From Desulfovibrio sp. OH1186_COT-070 (GTDB taxonomy: Bacteria; Desulfobacterota; Desulfovibrionia; Desulfovibrionales; Desulfovibrionaceae), in NCBI RefSeq assembly GCF_003860215.1, contig NZ_RQYH01000007.1:62001-126000 (forward strand): a DNA stretch of 64,000 bases, read 5' to 3'. Below the pieces are notes generated by a model. It was not told the origin of the DNA, made no database searches, and saw only the letters and a list, made by a program, of their open reading frames with translations. How positions within the stretch are numbered: the first letter of the stretch is position 1; each line of letters starts with the position of its first letter. The translations under genes were made by a program, and so were the position numbers. Below, in pieces: positions 17,062 through 25,749 of the stretch.

Positions 17062-18458
17062 CAGTAGGCTCCGTATCCGGTAATGGTCACCGGCAGGGTC
17101 CGGGCCAGAATCCAGATGTCCATCCAGACCGACCAGTTGTTGATATAATAGTGGTCAAAAGCCACCCGCTCGGCATAGGTGGTGGTGTTGCGCCCCGATA
17201 CCTGCCACAGGCCGGTTATGCCCGGGCGTACACGACAATACTCCTCAAAAAAGGAGCCGTACTTGCCCACCTCGGAGGCCACAATGGGTCTGGGGCCAAC
17301 CAGGCTCATGTCGCCCAGCAGCACGTTGAGGAGTTGCGGCAGTTCGTCCAGGCTCAGCTTGCGCACAATCCGGCCCACGCGGGTGATGCGGGGATCGCGC
17401 CGCAGCTTCTGGTCTTTCTCCCATTCCGCGCGCAGGGCCGCGTCATTGGCCAGCACTTCCCGGAGCACGCTGTCGGCGTTCTGCACCATGGTGCGGAATT
17501 TGAATATCCTGATTTCCCTGCCTCCCCGCCCGATGCGCTTCTGGCGGTAGAACACAGGGCCGGGGCTGTCCAGCTTGATGGCCAGCGCCAGCAAGAGGCC
17601 GCAGGGCACAAGCACGACAGCCCCCAGCGCGCAGAACAGGAGATCCAGAAAACGCTTGATGCCCAGCCGCCGCCCGTCACGCAAATTCTGGCGGACAAGA
17701 TAGGCGCTGACCTGCCCCAGATCGCGGGGGCTGACCCACTGCACCCTGAAACCGCTCTCCTGCACGGGCACCACCAGCGTGCGCTCGAAAAAACGGCTGG
17801 CTTCGGTCACAATGTCCAGAGAGCCGCTCCCGCCGCGCTGCACCAGAATGGCGATGACGCCGGGGTGCTTGCGGGCCTGGACGGCGAACAGGGCCAAAAT
17901 TTCGCCTTTCGTCTCTGGCAGGGGCAGTATGTTCACGGGATTCAGGCCCTTTTCCGGGCGACGCCTGAGATGACGCCAGAGCTTGCGCCCGTCCCCGCCG
18001 TTGTCGAAAATGAGTACCGGCCGCCCCCACCACGGCTGGCGCGCAAAAAGTCTGCGGCACAAACTCCGCATGAGGGGCAGCGTGCAGACCGTGGCCGCCC
18101 AACTGCCGACAACCACAAGGCGGGAATAGGCATCGCCCGTCTGGGCAAGAAAAAGCGCCGCCAGAATCAGGCCGTAGATGAGGCTGACCAATTGAAAGAG
18201 GCTCTTGACCTCACGGTGCGGCGGCAGACTCACACTGGGGTAAAGCCCCATGCCCGCGCCCAGTACGGGGCCGGCCAGCAAAAGGGGCAGCACCCACTGG
18301 TAGAGAACGGGATCTGTGCCGCCAAAGGCATGGCGCAGCAAAAAAACCGCCACAGCCGTGAGCACGAGGGCCAGCAGGTCAAAGAGGGCCAGCAGCGCCT
18401 TTTGCGGCATCAGGCCGCAAAAGTGCAGAAACCTGATCCAGAAGGGGGCGTGTTTCAT
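17061..18458 (-). CDS. WbaP-type undecaprenyl-phosphate sugar phosphotransferase
   Basis: A 465-residue polyprenol-phosphate hexose-1-phosphate transferase that starts O-antigen or capsule units on undecaprenyl phosphate. Several N-terminal TM helices cover residues 20-140, a soluble CoA-binding-like middle domain contains PVLIFDNGGDGRKLWRHL, and the catalytic domain begins near residue 240 (RFLDLLFCALGAVVLVP). It carries LDSPGPVFYRQKRIGRGG, FKFRTM, LSLDELPQLLNVLLGDMS and LVGPRP, and ends in RPGITGLWQVSGRNTTTY. The AGGA ribosome-binding site is six bases before the ATG. A promoter lies just upstream (18498-18526). Confidence 0.93.
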   Translation of the reverse strand: MKHAPFWIRFLHFCGLMPQKALLALFDLLALVLTAVAVFLLRHAFGGTDPVLYQWVLPLLLAGPVLGAGMGLYPSVSLPPHREVKSLFQLVSLIYGLILAALFLAQTGDAYSRLVVVGSWAATVCTLPLMRSLCRRLFARQPWWGRPVLIFDNGGDGRKLWRHLRRRPEKGLNPVNILPLPETKGEILALFAVQARKHPGVIAILVQRGGSGSLDIVTEASRFFERTLVVPVQESGFRVQWVSPRDLGQVSAYLVRQNLRDGRRLGIKRFLDLLFCALGAVVLVPCGLLLALAIKLDSPGPVFYRQKRIGRGGREIRIFKFRTMVQNADSVLREVLANDAALRAEWEKDQKLRRDPRITRVGRIVRKLSLDELPQLLNVLLGDMSLVGPRPIVASEVGKYGSFFEEYCRVRPGITGLWQVSGRNTTTYAERVAFDHYYINNWSVWMDIWILARTLPVTITGYGAY

Positions 18459-18497
18459 GATGTTCCTGTCACGGGGCTGTTGTCGCTCTCATAATAA

Positions 18498-18526
18498 TGT
18501 ATACTACGCTTCGGGGCAGCGCGCAA
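18498..18526 (-). promoter_or_regulatory. Candidate sigma-70 promoter for the WbaP/GT9 operon
   Basis: On the minus strand, TTGCGC (18526-18521) and TATACA (18503-18498) are separated by 17 bases, giving a leader of about 30 bases. The AT-rich stretch at 18490-18505 stands out in the 203-base divergent gap and may also serve the plus-strand ABC importer, for which I see no clear -35. Confidence 0.5.
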
Positions 18527-18661
18527 GAAGCCCGGTCCGCTCTTGCGTCCCCCCCCGGCTTCTGATAGCAATGTTTTTTGTTTTTCGGACGCATCTGCTC
18601 CGGGCAGACGGCGTACCGCCGCTGTTCGTCACGCTGTCTTTTTCAAGGGAGAATACCACGC

Positions 18662-19405
18662 ATGAAAAAAATCGCTGCTTGCGCCCTGTTGGCCGCTGTT
18701 CTGGCCGCCGTGCCCGCTTTCGCCAAGAAAAGCTTTGTCAACGGCATTGACCCCAACTACCCGCCCTTTGCCTATGTGGACGAAAAAACCGGACAGCCCG
18801 CCGGTTTTGACGTGGACTCCATGAACTGGATTGCCAAAACCATGGGCTTTGAAGTCACCCACAAGCCCATGGCCTGGGACGGCATCATTCCGGCCCTGCT
18901 CGCCAAGCAGATCGACATGGTGGACTCGGGCATGAGCATCACGCCCGACCGCGCCAAGGTGGTGCAGTTCTCTGATCCGTACTGGACGGTTTCGCGCGTG
19001 TTTCTGGTTGCCGCGGACTCCAGCCTGACGCCCGCCGAAATCCTGACGCAGAAAATCCGCGTGGGCGTGCAGCGCGGCACCTCCGAAGCCAGCGACATCA
19101 AAAAGGAACAGCAGGAAAAGAAGTATCCTTTTGAACTGCGCTTTTACGATTCCGCCCCCCTGGCTGTGGAAGACCTGCTCAACGGCCGCATCCAGGCCGC
19201 GCTCATGGACGAGCTGCCTGCCAACGACGCCATCGAAAAAGGGCGCGCCGTCAAGAAAGCCGGTGTTCACGGCACTCCCGACCAGTTCGGCGTTGCCATG
19301 CGCAAGGAAGACACGGAGCTCCATGCGCTGGTCAACGAAGGCTACAAAAAGCTTCTGGCCGACCCCTACTGGCAGGAACTCCAGAAAAAATACCTGAACA
19401 AATAA
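18662..19405 (+). CDS. Polar amino-acid ABC transporter substrate-binding protein
   Basis: A 247-residue periplasmic binding protein of the family 3 (SBP_bac_3) type. A signal peptide ends at AFA-K (residues 1-21). The typical GIDPNYPPFAYVDEKTGQ opening, GFDVDSMNWIAKTMGFEV, WDGIIPALLAKQIDMV and GMSITPDRAKVVQFSDPYW blocks follow, then RVGVQRGTSEASDI. The ligand is probably an amino acid or related compound. The 3' end is followed by a 21-bp hairpin and then two permease genes and an ATPase on the same strand. Confidence 0.92.
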   Translation: MKKIAACALLAAVLAAVPAFAKKSFVNGIDPNYPPFAYVDEKTGQPAGFDVDSMNWIAKTMGFEVTHKPMAWDGIIPALLAKQIDMVDSGMSITPDRAKVVQFSDPYWTVSRVFLVAADSSLTPAEILTQKIRVGVQRGTSEASDIKKEQQEKKYPFELRFYDSAPLAVEDLLNGRIQAALMDELPANDAIEKGRAVKKAGVHGTPDQFGVAMRKEDTELHALVNEGYKKLLADPYWQELQKKYLNK

Positions 19406-19418
19406 CCGCAGATCTTCC

Positions 19419-19464
19419 GGCGGTCGCGAGGGGCGCGGAAAAATCCGCGCCCCTCGCGACCGCC
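19419..19464 (+). promoter_or_regulatory. Strong intergenic hairpin between binding-protein and permease genes
   Basis: A 21-bp perfect inverted repeat (arms 19419-19439 and 19444-19464) with an AAAA loop and no T run afterwards. In ABC importer operons such structures after the binding-protein gene commonly stabilise its mRNA or cause partial termination, so the binding protein is made in excess. That role is inferred from position. Confidence 0.7.
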
Positions 19465-19527
19465 CCGCAAAAAACGCAAACGCCGCGCGACGGCACCGCC
19501 CGGTGCAAAGGCAAAACGATCTCCCCC

Positions 19528-20211
19528 ATGAATTCCCTGCTGGTCATCTACAATGCCCTGCCCTCCATGCTGGCCGGAAGTCTGGTCACTGTGGGCAACG
19601 TCACCCTGTCGCTGGGCATGGGGCTTGTGCTGGGCATTCCCCTGGCTGTGGGGCAGGTGTACGGCCCCGCGTGGCTGCAACGGATGGTGGCCCTGTATGT
19701 CTGGTTTTTCCGGGGAGTGCCCATTCTTGTTCTGCTCTTTCTCTGTTACGGACTGTTCATCAGCCTGGGCATCACGGTAGCGCCGTTTTTCATCTGCTGT
19801 CTTGTGCTGGGCTGCACCAGCACGGCCTACCAGTCGCAGATTTTCCGGGGGGCCATGCAAAGCCTGCCCAAAGGCCAGTTGAACGCCGCCCGCGCCCTGG
19901 GCATGAGTGACGCCACAGGCATCCGCTCCATCATTCTGCCCCAGGCCCTGCGCCTTTCCCTGCCCGGCTGGGCCAACGAATTTTCCATCCTGCTCAAGGA
20001 TTCCGCCATCTGTTATGTTCTGGGAACCCAGGACATCATGGCCCGCACGTCCTTTGCCGCCGCGCGCACCCACGAACATCTGGCCCTGTACGCCACAGCG
20101 GGAGCTCTGTATTTCGTGCTGACGCTGGCTGTGCTCAGGGCCCTGCGCCGCCTGGAACAAAAAGTCCATGTGCCCGGCTATTCCGGCGCGGACGGTATGG
20201 GGATAGGATAG
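19528..20211 (+). CDS. Amino-acid ABC transporter permease (HisM/GlnP type), first
   Basis: A 227-residue inner-membrane permease with five or so TM helices. The family markers are LVTVGNVTLSLGMGL at the start, YVWFFRGVPILVLLFLCYG, AYQSQIFRGAMQSLPKGQ and the EAA loop ALGMSDATGIRSIILPQALR, which contacts the ATPase. It pairs with the second permease encoded three genes downstream of the binding protein. ATG 19528 is the first plausible start after the hairpin. Confidence 0.92.
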   Translation: MNSLLVIYNALPSMLAGSLVTVGNVTLSLGMGLVLGIPLAVGQVYGPAWLQRMVALYVWFFRGVPILVLLFLCYGLFISLGITVAPFFICCLVLGCTSTAYQSQIFRGAMQSLPKGQLNAARALGMSDATGIRSIILPQALRLSLPGWANEFSILLKDSAICYVLGTQDIMARTSFAAARTHEHLALYATAGALYFVLTLAVLRALRRLEQKVHVPGYSGADGMGIG

Positions 20212-20215
20212 CGAC

Positions 20216-20968
20216 ATGGATCAACAGGCTGTTTTGCACATTGAGGGCATTTCCAAGAAGCTGGGGGGCAAAACCATTCTGGACGGCTGCTCCCTGTCTG
20301 TGCGGCGGGGGGAGCTCAAGGTGCTCATCGGGCCTTCGGGCGCGGGAAAAAGCACGCTACTGCAAAGCATCAACTGCCTCATCCCGCCGGACTCGGGCGA
20401 GATATATCTGGAGGGCGAGCGCCTCGACCGCGCCGACCGTACGGCACTGTGCGCCTTCCGCGCCCAGGTGGGCATGATCTTTCAGGATTTCAATCTTTTC
20501 GACCATTTGAGCGCGCGGGAAAACGTGGCCATTGCCCTGCGCAAGGTGCGCGGTATGCCCGCCGCCGCAGCGCTGGAGCGCGCCCATGAGGAACTGGCCC
20601 GCGTGGGCCTTTCCCGGCATGCGCCGCTCTACCCGGCCCAGCTTTCCGGCGGACAGAAACAGCGCGTGGCCATTGCCCGCGCCCTGGCCATGGATCCCAA
20701 GGTCATTTTGCTGGACGAACCGACCTCGGCTCTGGACCCGGAACTGGTCGGCGAGGTTCTTTCTGTCATCCGGGACCTTGCCAGCGGCGGCATGACCATG
20801 ATCATGGCCACGCACCAGATGGATTTTGCCCGCGCCCTGGCCTCGGAAATCATCTTCATGGAGCGCGGCAGGCTCATCGAACAGGGCGCACCCGCGTACC
20901 TGCTGGCCGAGGGCGCCAACACCCGCACACGGGATTTCTGCCTGCGTCTGGCGGAGATGGGGGGCTGA
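20216..20968 (+). CDS. Amino-acid ABC transporter ATP-binding protein (GlnQ/HisP type)
   Basis: A 250-residue ATPase. Walker A is GPSGAGKST, the Q-loop lies in MIFQDFNLFDHLSARENV, the signature is LSGGQKQR, Walker B is VILLDEPTSALDPE and the H-loop is ATHQMDFARALA. The FQ.FNLF and LDPE features mark the polar amino-acid subfamily. It starts four bases after the first permease and ends overlapping the second permease by one base (TGATG). Confidence 0.95.
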   Translation: MDQQAVLHIEGISKKLGGKTILDGCSLSVRRGELKVLIGPSGAGKSTLLQSINCLIPPDSGEIYLEGERLDRADRTALCAFRAQVGMIFQDFNLFDHLSARENVAIALRKVRGMPAAAALERAHEELARVGLSRHAPLYPAQLSGGQKQRVAIARALAMDPKVILLDEPTSALDPELVGEVLSVIRDLASGGMTMIMATHQMDFARALASEIIFMERGRLIEQGAPAYLLAEGANTRTRDFCLRLAEMGG

Positions 20969-21636
20969 TGCTGGACACGGCCTTTTTCAGCAACGACCTG
21001 CTGCCCGCGCTCAACAAGGGGCTGCTGGTTTCTCTGGCGCTCATCATTCCGGCCGGGACGCTGGGATTTGCGGGAGGCGTGCTCCTGGGCTGCGCCAGAG
21101 CCTTTGGCCCCTCATGGCTGCGCCGCACGGGCGATGGATATACTGCGCTGGTGCGCGGCGTGCCCTTGGCTGTGCAGCTCATGCTCATTTATTACGCGCT
21201 GCCCAAACTGGGGATTTTTTTCCCCCCCTACGGCGCTGCCCTGACCAGCTTCATTCTCTGCACCGCCGCCTACCAGTCCGAATACGTGCGCGGGGCACTG
21301 CTCTCCATCAGGCAGGGACAGATCCGCGCGGCCCAGGCTCTGGGCTTCAGCACATGGCAGACCATCGCCTGGATCGTCATTCCGCAGGCCGCCCGCCGTG
21401 CTCTGCCCGGCTGCGGCAACGAAATCATCTATCTCATCAAATACAGTTCTCTCGCCTATCTGGTCACCTGCATGGAACTGATGGGAGAGGGCAAGGTGGT
21501 GGCTTCGGACACCTTCCGCTTCACCGAGGTTTTTCTCACAGTGGGCCTGTACTATCTGCTGCTGGTCACCCTGGCGACCTTTCTGCTGCACTGGCTGGAA
21601 AAACGCTTCCACATTCCCGGCTTCGGCACACGTTAG
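20968..21636 (+). CDS. Amino-acid ABC transporter permease, second
   Basis: A 222-residue permease homologous to the one upstream. Seen are LLVSLALIIPAGTLGFAGGVLLG, the YTALVRGVPLAVQLMLIYYALP segment, AYQSEYVRGALLSIRQGQ and the EAA loop ALGFSTWQTIAWIVIPQAAR. Two different permeases with one ATPase make the HisQM-like heterodimer. It is the last gene of the importer operon, followed by a bidirectional terminator. Confidence 0.92.
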   Translation: MLDTAFFSNDLLPALNKGLLVSLALIIPAGTLGFAGGVLLGCARAFGPSWLRRTGDGYTALVRGVPLAVQLMLIYYALPKLGIFFPPYGAALTSFILCTAAYQSEYVRGALLSIRQGQIRAAQALGFSTWQTIAWIVIPQAARRALPGCGNEIIYLIKYSSLAYLVTCMELMGEGKVVASDTFRFTEVFLTVGLYYLLLVTLATFLLHWLEKRFHIPGFGTR

Positions 21637-21688
21637 GCAGCGCAGCCATGTACGTGAATCCTTCAAAAAAATGTATCCGGGAAGTTTA

Positions 21689-21740
21689 CGCATGAAAATG
21701 GAAAAGCCCCCGTTTCTGGGGGCTTTTCCATTTTCATGCG
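21689..21740. terminator. Bidirectional intrinsic terminator
   Basis: A 23-bp perfect inverted repeat (arms 21689-21711 and 21718-21740) with a six-base loop. Each arm contains a GC core (five C or five G) flanked by A/T runs, so it can work for both the ABC operon and the convergent small gene ending at 21753. Confidence 0.9.
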
Positions 21741-21752
21741 CTCATCTGCCTG

Positions 21753-22100
21753 TCAGTCCTGCCCCAGTTGGCGCTTGAGCCAGGCCTTGAGCGCCGGGGT
21801 CGGCGCGCTGATCCCCCGCCACTGGCCGTGGGCATCGTGAAAATCCTGAAGAAAATCCTGGGGCAGGGGAAAGGTCACCAGGTCTTCGGCCTGCTCGGAA
21901 TTGCGCCGGACCAACCGGACAAGCGGCGGCGACTGCCAACTGTCCACCACAAAGTAGTGGGACACGTCATCCTTGGAACGCACAGGGGGATATTCGGAGT
22001 GCCAGTCGTTGTTGCCCCATTCCAGATACATGGTCACGGCATGTTCCGGGGTCAGGTTCCAGTCGATATGGTGCAGGGAAAAATCCTTGAGTTCCGCCAT
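21753..22100 (-). CDS. Small conserved-type protein of unknown function
   Basis: A 115-residue soluble protein without a signal peptide or membrane segment. It starts MAELKDFSLHHIDWNLTPEH and contains a tryptophan-rich segment (MYLEWGNNDWHSEYPP) and FHDAHGQWRGI. The ATG at 22100 has AAGGAG at good spacing; an in-frame extension to 22175 lacks one. It resembles in size and style small uncharacterised proteins found in Desulfovibrio genomes (the DVU0772-type group is the closest I recall, not verified). It follows the large zinc-knuckle gene by 71 bases on the same strand and may share its transcript. No function can be assigned. Confidence 0.65.
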   Translation of the reverse strand: MAELKDFSLHHIDWNLTPEHAVTMYLEWGNNDWHSEYPPVRSKDDVSHYFVVDSWQSPPLVRLVRRNSEQAEDLVTFPLPQDFLQDFHDAHGQWRGISAPTPALKAWLKRQLGQD

Positions 22101-22171
22101 GACGGTCTCCTTGCAAGCTTCGGGTATGCTCCTTTCAGGCAGATAATCACTGCTGCCCCGGCGGGCAAGGC

Positions 22172-24946
22172 TCACGACGCATCTTTCCCGTCCGCAGCCT
22201 CGGCCTCTTCCCTGTCCTCCAACTGACGCCGGATTTCCTTGCCCGCCACCACAGCCTCGGCACGGCGGGCGCTTTCGGCCTGGGCGCGGCGCTGCCTGCG
22301 CACCTTCTCCAGCCGATCCTGCTGGGCCTGCTCGCGCTGCTGGCGCGCATTTTCCAGAAGCTGCTCGCGCTTGCGCTCAAAAACCAGCGTGCTGCGCAGA
22401 GCGGCCACGCCCAGAGCCACCACCGTGACAATGAGCAGGAGGACTTTCTGGATGGACCAGGGATCCGAACCGATGATCTCCCTGAGCCAGCCAAGCCCCA
22501 GACTGTCTCCCCAAAAAACCACTGCCGGAACCCCGGCAAAACAGAGCAGCAGTCCGGCGGATTCCACCCAGAGCGCGGTTTTGGCCATGGTCAGGCCAAA
22601 AAGTGTTCCGTCGCGCACAAGCCGCAGGGTGCGCAAACGCCTGCGCAGCCTTTTCAGCAGGCGGACAAGCCTGGGCAGTTCTTCCTGGGCGGCCAAAAAA
22701 CTTTCCACCTTATTGAAATTGCTTGAAAAAGCTCGGTTGATAATGCCCGCGCTCTCGTTGAAATTGGCGCTGAACTCCCGCAGGGCCGTGGGGAAGGGAA
22801 ACCACGATGCCTCGTCGCGGATTTCCTGCAAAACTTCCAGGCAGTGCATGTAGCGGCCGCGCAGGGTTTCAATTTCATTGGTGATCTGCTCTTCCAGTTC
22901 TTTTTCCACACCGGGGCATTCTTCCACCACGCGCAAAAAGGCGCTGTAATTGTTGGTATTGGAAAGATTGCCAAGATATTTCAGCTTGCTGTCCAGCGAC
23001 GCGCGCGCGGGATGCTCCGGCGCAAACCAGGCATTGAGGCGGCTTTCCATCGCATTGATGCGCACGCGCACGGCCTCGGCCTTTTTTCTGGCTTCGTCCC
23101 AGATGTCATACAGCCTGCCGAGCACCAGCAGCCGTCCTCTTTCCAGAGCAGGGTCGACAAGCGCGCGGTTGAAGTATGTTCTGTCTTCCTGAATCAGGGC
23201 CGCAAGCTGCTCCAGCACCGACTCGGCAAAACCCATTTTGATCTTGCACAAAATTTCCCGATACCGGACACCGCGCCACTGGGGCATGGCACGGAATATC
23301 TGCGCATACTGCGCTATGGCTGCGGTGTAGCGCCCCTGCTCCTCGTTCAGGCGGGCCTGGAGAAGCTCATTCCAGGCCTGCACGGCCTGTGACGGCGTGA
23401 GCATGGCCGCATCCCGAAAGCTTGCGGCCGCACGGGTGAAGTCATTGCGCTCCAGCAGCACGAACCCCTGAAGCATGCGCAGGCGCGGATCGCGCTGGTA
23501 GTTGGGAATGGCCTGGTTGATCTTTTTTTCCATGTCTGACAGGCCTTCCGGCGCTGTCTTCATGAGTTTTTCCAGCAAATCCCAGGCAGGGCTTTCGTCC
23601 TGCGGCTGCACCTTGTCTCCGGGGCGCGGCTCGCGCCCGCCGTGACGCCACATGTCCGCCACATTACGCAACTGGCAAATGCCGTTGAGATTGAGAACCG
23701 CGCGCATCACCGTGCCCACGGCATCCTTGCGCGCCATCAGGGCTTCGTACCCGGCCAGCCCCTCCTTCATCAGGTTCTGCTCGATTTCCCGAAAACCCTC
23801 GTTGATGGCTTCAAGGCTCAGGGAGTCCAAGTCTTCCCAGACGGCCTGGGTTCCCCCCTTGGCGCAACGCGTCGGGCAGGCCGCAGCCTCGTGCCCGGGC
23901 AGACCGCAATAAACGCAGCCCACTCCGGACGGGGACGGGGCCGTCAACTGCCCGGCCATGAGCAGGGGCAGGGTGCGGGCGCTGATGCGGTTTTCGTCCA
24001 GCACCACATTGCACCAGTCGTCCACGGTTTTCTGTTCGCTGCTGTAGCGCAGGTCGCGCACCGTGAAACCTTCGCCCAGAAGATAGGCATTCCTGTAGCT
24101 CAGGTAGGGAAAGTCCGGCATGAGACTGTCCCACTGCAAGCCGATCTTTTTGGGCAAATCCACGTTGAAATTGAGGTTGTTGCGGTCAGCCACCACGCAG
24201 GCGCAGGGCCAGTGCGCGCCTTCGGCATTCTCCTTGTCAAAGCTGCTCAGGTACTCGTGCATGAACGTGCGCAGCATGAGCAGATTGTCCACCGAAAGCA
24301 TGACAAAGCCTTCGTGCACCAGAAACTTGATTTTGTGCTTTTGCAGCAGGCTCTCCAGCCTCTGGAACATGGCGGGCCATCCGGCCTGAAAGTTTTTGTC
24401 CAGAGGGCTGCCCAGAGGATGCACAATGGCAAACCAGGCGCGGCTGGAAACAAAGGGCATGCGCACGTCAACGGCCATACTGGCCCAGTCCACCCTGCTC
24501 ATGCCCTGGCGGCCGGAACTCGGCTCGAAGCTGATACCCGGCAAGCCTTTTTTGTCTTCACGGCTCTTGGGGTGTACCCAGATATCCAGCTTGCCCGCCG
24601 CCAACAGCATCTGCCCGTGCAGCGAACCGTCAATGAGCAGATTGGCCTCGCGCTTGCGGCCCAGTTGCAGCCGCCCCGGAAAAAGCTCCATGCTTACCGA
24701 CAGTTCGTTGAAGTTGGCCCAGACCATCAGGCGGGCCAGGGCCAGAAAGGCATCGTCGGTAAAGAAAAACCAGAGGGCCTGCTCGTCGTCCTCGCACACG
24801 GGCATGCCGCCGTAGTTGAACAGCGTCTGCCGCACCGTGGGGTCAGGCTTGTTCTGCCAGCAAACCCAGAGCGTATGGCCCATGGCGGCCATGCGCACCT
24901 CGGCGAATTCGGGCATTCGGGACAGCAGGTCTGATATCTGGGCCAT
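22172..24946 (-). CDS. Large TPR protein with CCHC zinc knuckle, coiled coils and C-terminal membrane anchor; function unknown
   Basis: A 924-residue protein that I cannot assign to a named family. In order, it has an N-terminal region of about 330 residues with no recognised motif (MGHTLWVCWQN, WFFFTDDAFLALARLMVW). A CCHC knuckle follows, with Cys344, Cys347, His352 and Cys357 in the exact C-x2-C-x4-H-x4-C spacing (CVYCGLPGHEAAACP). A TPR-like region lies at about 470-620 (QRDPRLRMLQGFVLLERNDF, EEQGRYTAAIAQYAQIFRAM), then long coiled coils, two hydrophobic helices near residues 800-870 (SAGLLLCFAGVPAVVFW, VLLLIVTVVALGVAAL) and a strongly charged coiled-coil tail. The soluble parts may be cytoplasmic and tethered to the membrane. 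The ATG at 24946 has AAGGA nine bases upstream. Confidence 0.8.
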   Translation of the reverse strand: MAQISDLLSRMPEFAEVRMAAMGHTLWVCWQNKPDPTVRQTLFNYGGMPVCEDDEQALWFFFTDDAFLALARLMVWANFNELSVSMELFPGRLQLGRKREANLLIDGSLHGQMLLAAGKLDIWVHPKSREDKKGLPGISFEPSSGRQGMSRVDWASMAVDVRMPFVSSRAWFAIVHPLGSPLDKNFQAGWPAMFQRLESLLQKHKIKFLVHEGFVMLSVDNLLMLRTFMHEYLSSFDKENAEGAHWPCACVVADRNNLNFNVDLPKKIGLQWDSLMPDFPYLSYRNAYLLGEGFTVRDLRYSSEQKTVDDWCNVVLDENRISARTLPLLMAGQLTAPSPSGVGCVYCGLPGHEAAACPTRCAKGGTQAVWEDLDSLSLEAINEGFREIEQNLMKEGLAGYEALMARKDAVGTVMRAVLNLNGICQLRNVADMWRHGGREPRPGDKVQPQDESPAWDLLEKLMKTAPEGLSDMEKKINQAIPNYQRDPRLRMLQGFVLLERNDFTRAAASFRDAAMLTPSQAVQAWNELLQARLNEEQGRYTAAIAQYAQIFRAMPQWRGVRYREILCKIKMGFAESVLEQLAALIQEDRTYFNRALVDPALERGRLLVLGRLYDIWDEARKKAEAVRVRINAMESRLNAWFAPEHPARASLDSKLKYLGNLSNTNNYSAFLRVVEECPGVEKELEEQITNEIETLRGRYMHCLEVLQEIRDEASWFPFPTALREFSANFNESAGIINRAFSSNFNKVESFLAAQEELPRLVRLLKRLRRRLRTLRLVRDGTLFGLTMAKTALWVESAGLLLCFAGVPAVVFWGDSLGLGWLREIIGSDPWSIQKVLLLIVTVVALGVAALRSTLVFERKREQLLENARQQREQAQQDRLEKVRRQRRAQAESARRAEAVVAGKEIRRQLEDREEAEAADGKDAS

Positions 24947-25017
24947 GCACAAAATCCTTTGTGGCGGCGGGCAAGATGGGGTAAACTCGACCGCAAAGGA
25001 AAAATCAGGACAGACGT

Positions 25018-25377
25018 ATGGACATTACCAAAACTCTTCAGGAACTCAAAGCGCGCCCCGGCTTCAGCCAGCATGTGGGCATGATGCTCGTTCACAACGG
25101 CGTGGTGCGCGCCTGGTCCCGCAAGGGGCATACTCCCGTAAAATCCGTGCAGGTTTGCCCGGACAGGGCAAAAATCACCGCCCTCTGCCGCGAAATGGAA
25201 CAGCGCCCCGGCATTTTTGCGGTTCTGGCCGAAGCCGCCGAAGGCACGCTCCTGCCGGGGGATGACCTGCTCTTTCTGGTGGTGGCCGGGGATATCCGCG
25301 AGCACGTCAAACCTGTGTTGGCCGAACTGCTGGACCGCATCAAAAGCGAAGCCGTGGTCAAGCAGGAGCAGGCATGA
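25018..25377 (+). CDS. MoaE-like protein (molybdopterin synthase large-subunit fold)
   Basis: A 119-residue protein that aligns by eye with the core of MoaE, the catalytic subunit that adds dithiolene sulfur during molybdopterin synthesis. Matching segments are HVGMMLVHNGVVRAWSR for the first strand region and EGTLLPGDDLLFLVVAGD for the GEL.PGD..V.V.V block. A lysine matches the catalytic Lys119 of E. coli MoaE (DRIKSEAVVKQE), and a second lysine lies one position from Lys126. The usual W-K-R/K-E tail and several surface blocks are missing and the protein is about 30 residues short. It may be a specialised or non-catalytic MoaE homologue. No moaD is adjacent. Confidence 0.65.
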   Translation: MDITKTLQELKARPGFSQHVGMMLVHNGVVRAWSRKGHTPVKSVQVCPDRAKITALCREMEQRPGIFAVLAEAAEGTLLPGDDLLFLVVAGDIREHVKPVLAELLDRIKSEAVVKQEQA

Positions 25378-25749
25378 CGCCACCGTGTTGCGCGCGAAAG
25401 TACGCCCTCTCCTGCTGTATCGGCACAAAAAGGAAAAACATGCCCCGGTGAAAGAAAATTTTCCGCACAAACATTCGCCTTGCCTTTTGGGCATGCCTGC
25501 TATATATGCATATGGTCAAAGCCCGTATGCAAAGCGTACCGGCTGCCTCTCGGCAGATATTGGGCGAACCTTGGGCAAGTGTACATGACTCGCCGGATCC
25601 CCAAAAAGCAATGATTTTTCGGCACAGGCATTGCGAAAATTTCCCGACTTTGCCTCGCAGTGCCCGCGCGCAACGCTTTGACGGCGCAGCGGCAAGGCGC
25701 CGTCCCTTCCGGTATCCACCGGCATGCCATCTATTTTTCAGGAGACATG
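25378..25749. other. 372-base intergenic region
   Basis: The segment is more AT-rich than its surroundings. It has no reading frame that looks like protein. It contains a promoter candidate (25480-25508) and then about 240 bases of untranslated leader before the Tim44-like gene. No riboswitch fold or known operator was recognised. Confidence 0.5.
25480..25508 (+). promoter_or_regulatory. Candidate sigma-70 promoter for the Tim44-like gene
   Basis: TTGCCT (25480-25485) and TATATG (25503-25508) are spaced by 17 bases in an AT-rich patch. The predicted leader is unusually long, about 235 bases. Confidence 0.45.

Noticed and set aside
23871-23917. Zinc knuckle as evidence of a retroelement Gag protein
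   Set aside because: The host gene is a long bacterial-style protein with normal codon use, and no reverse transcriptase or integrase lies nearby.
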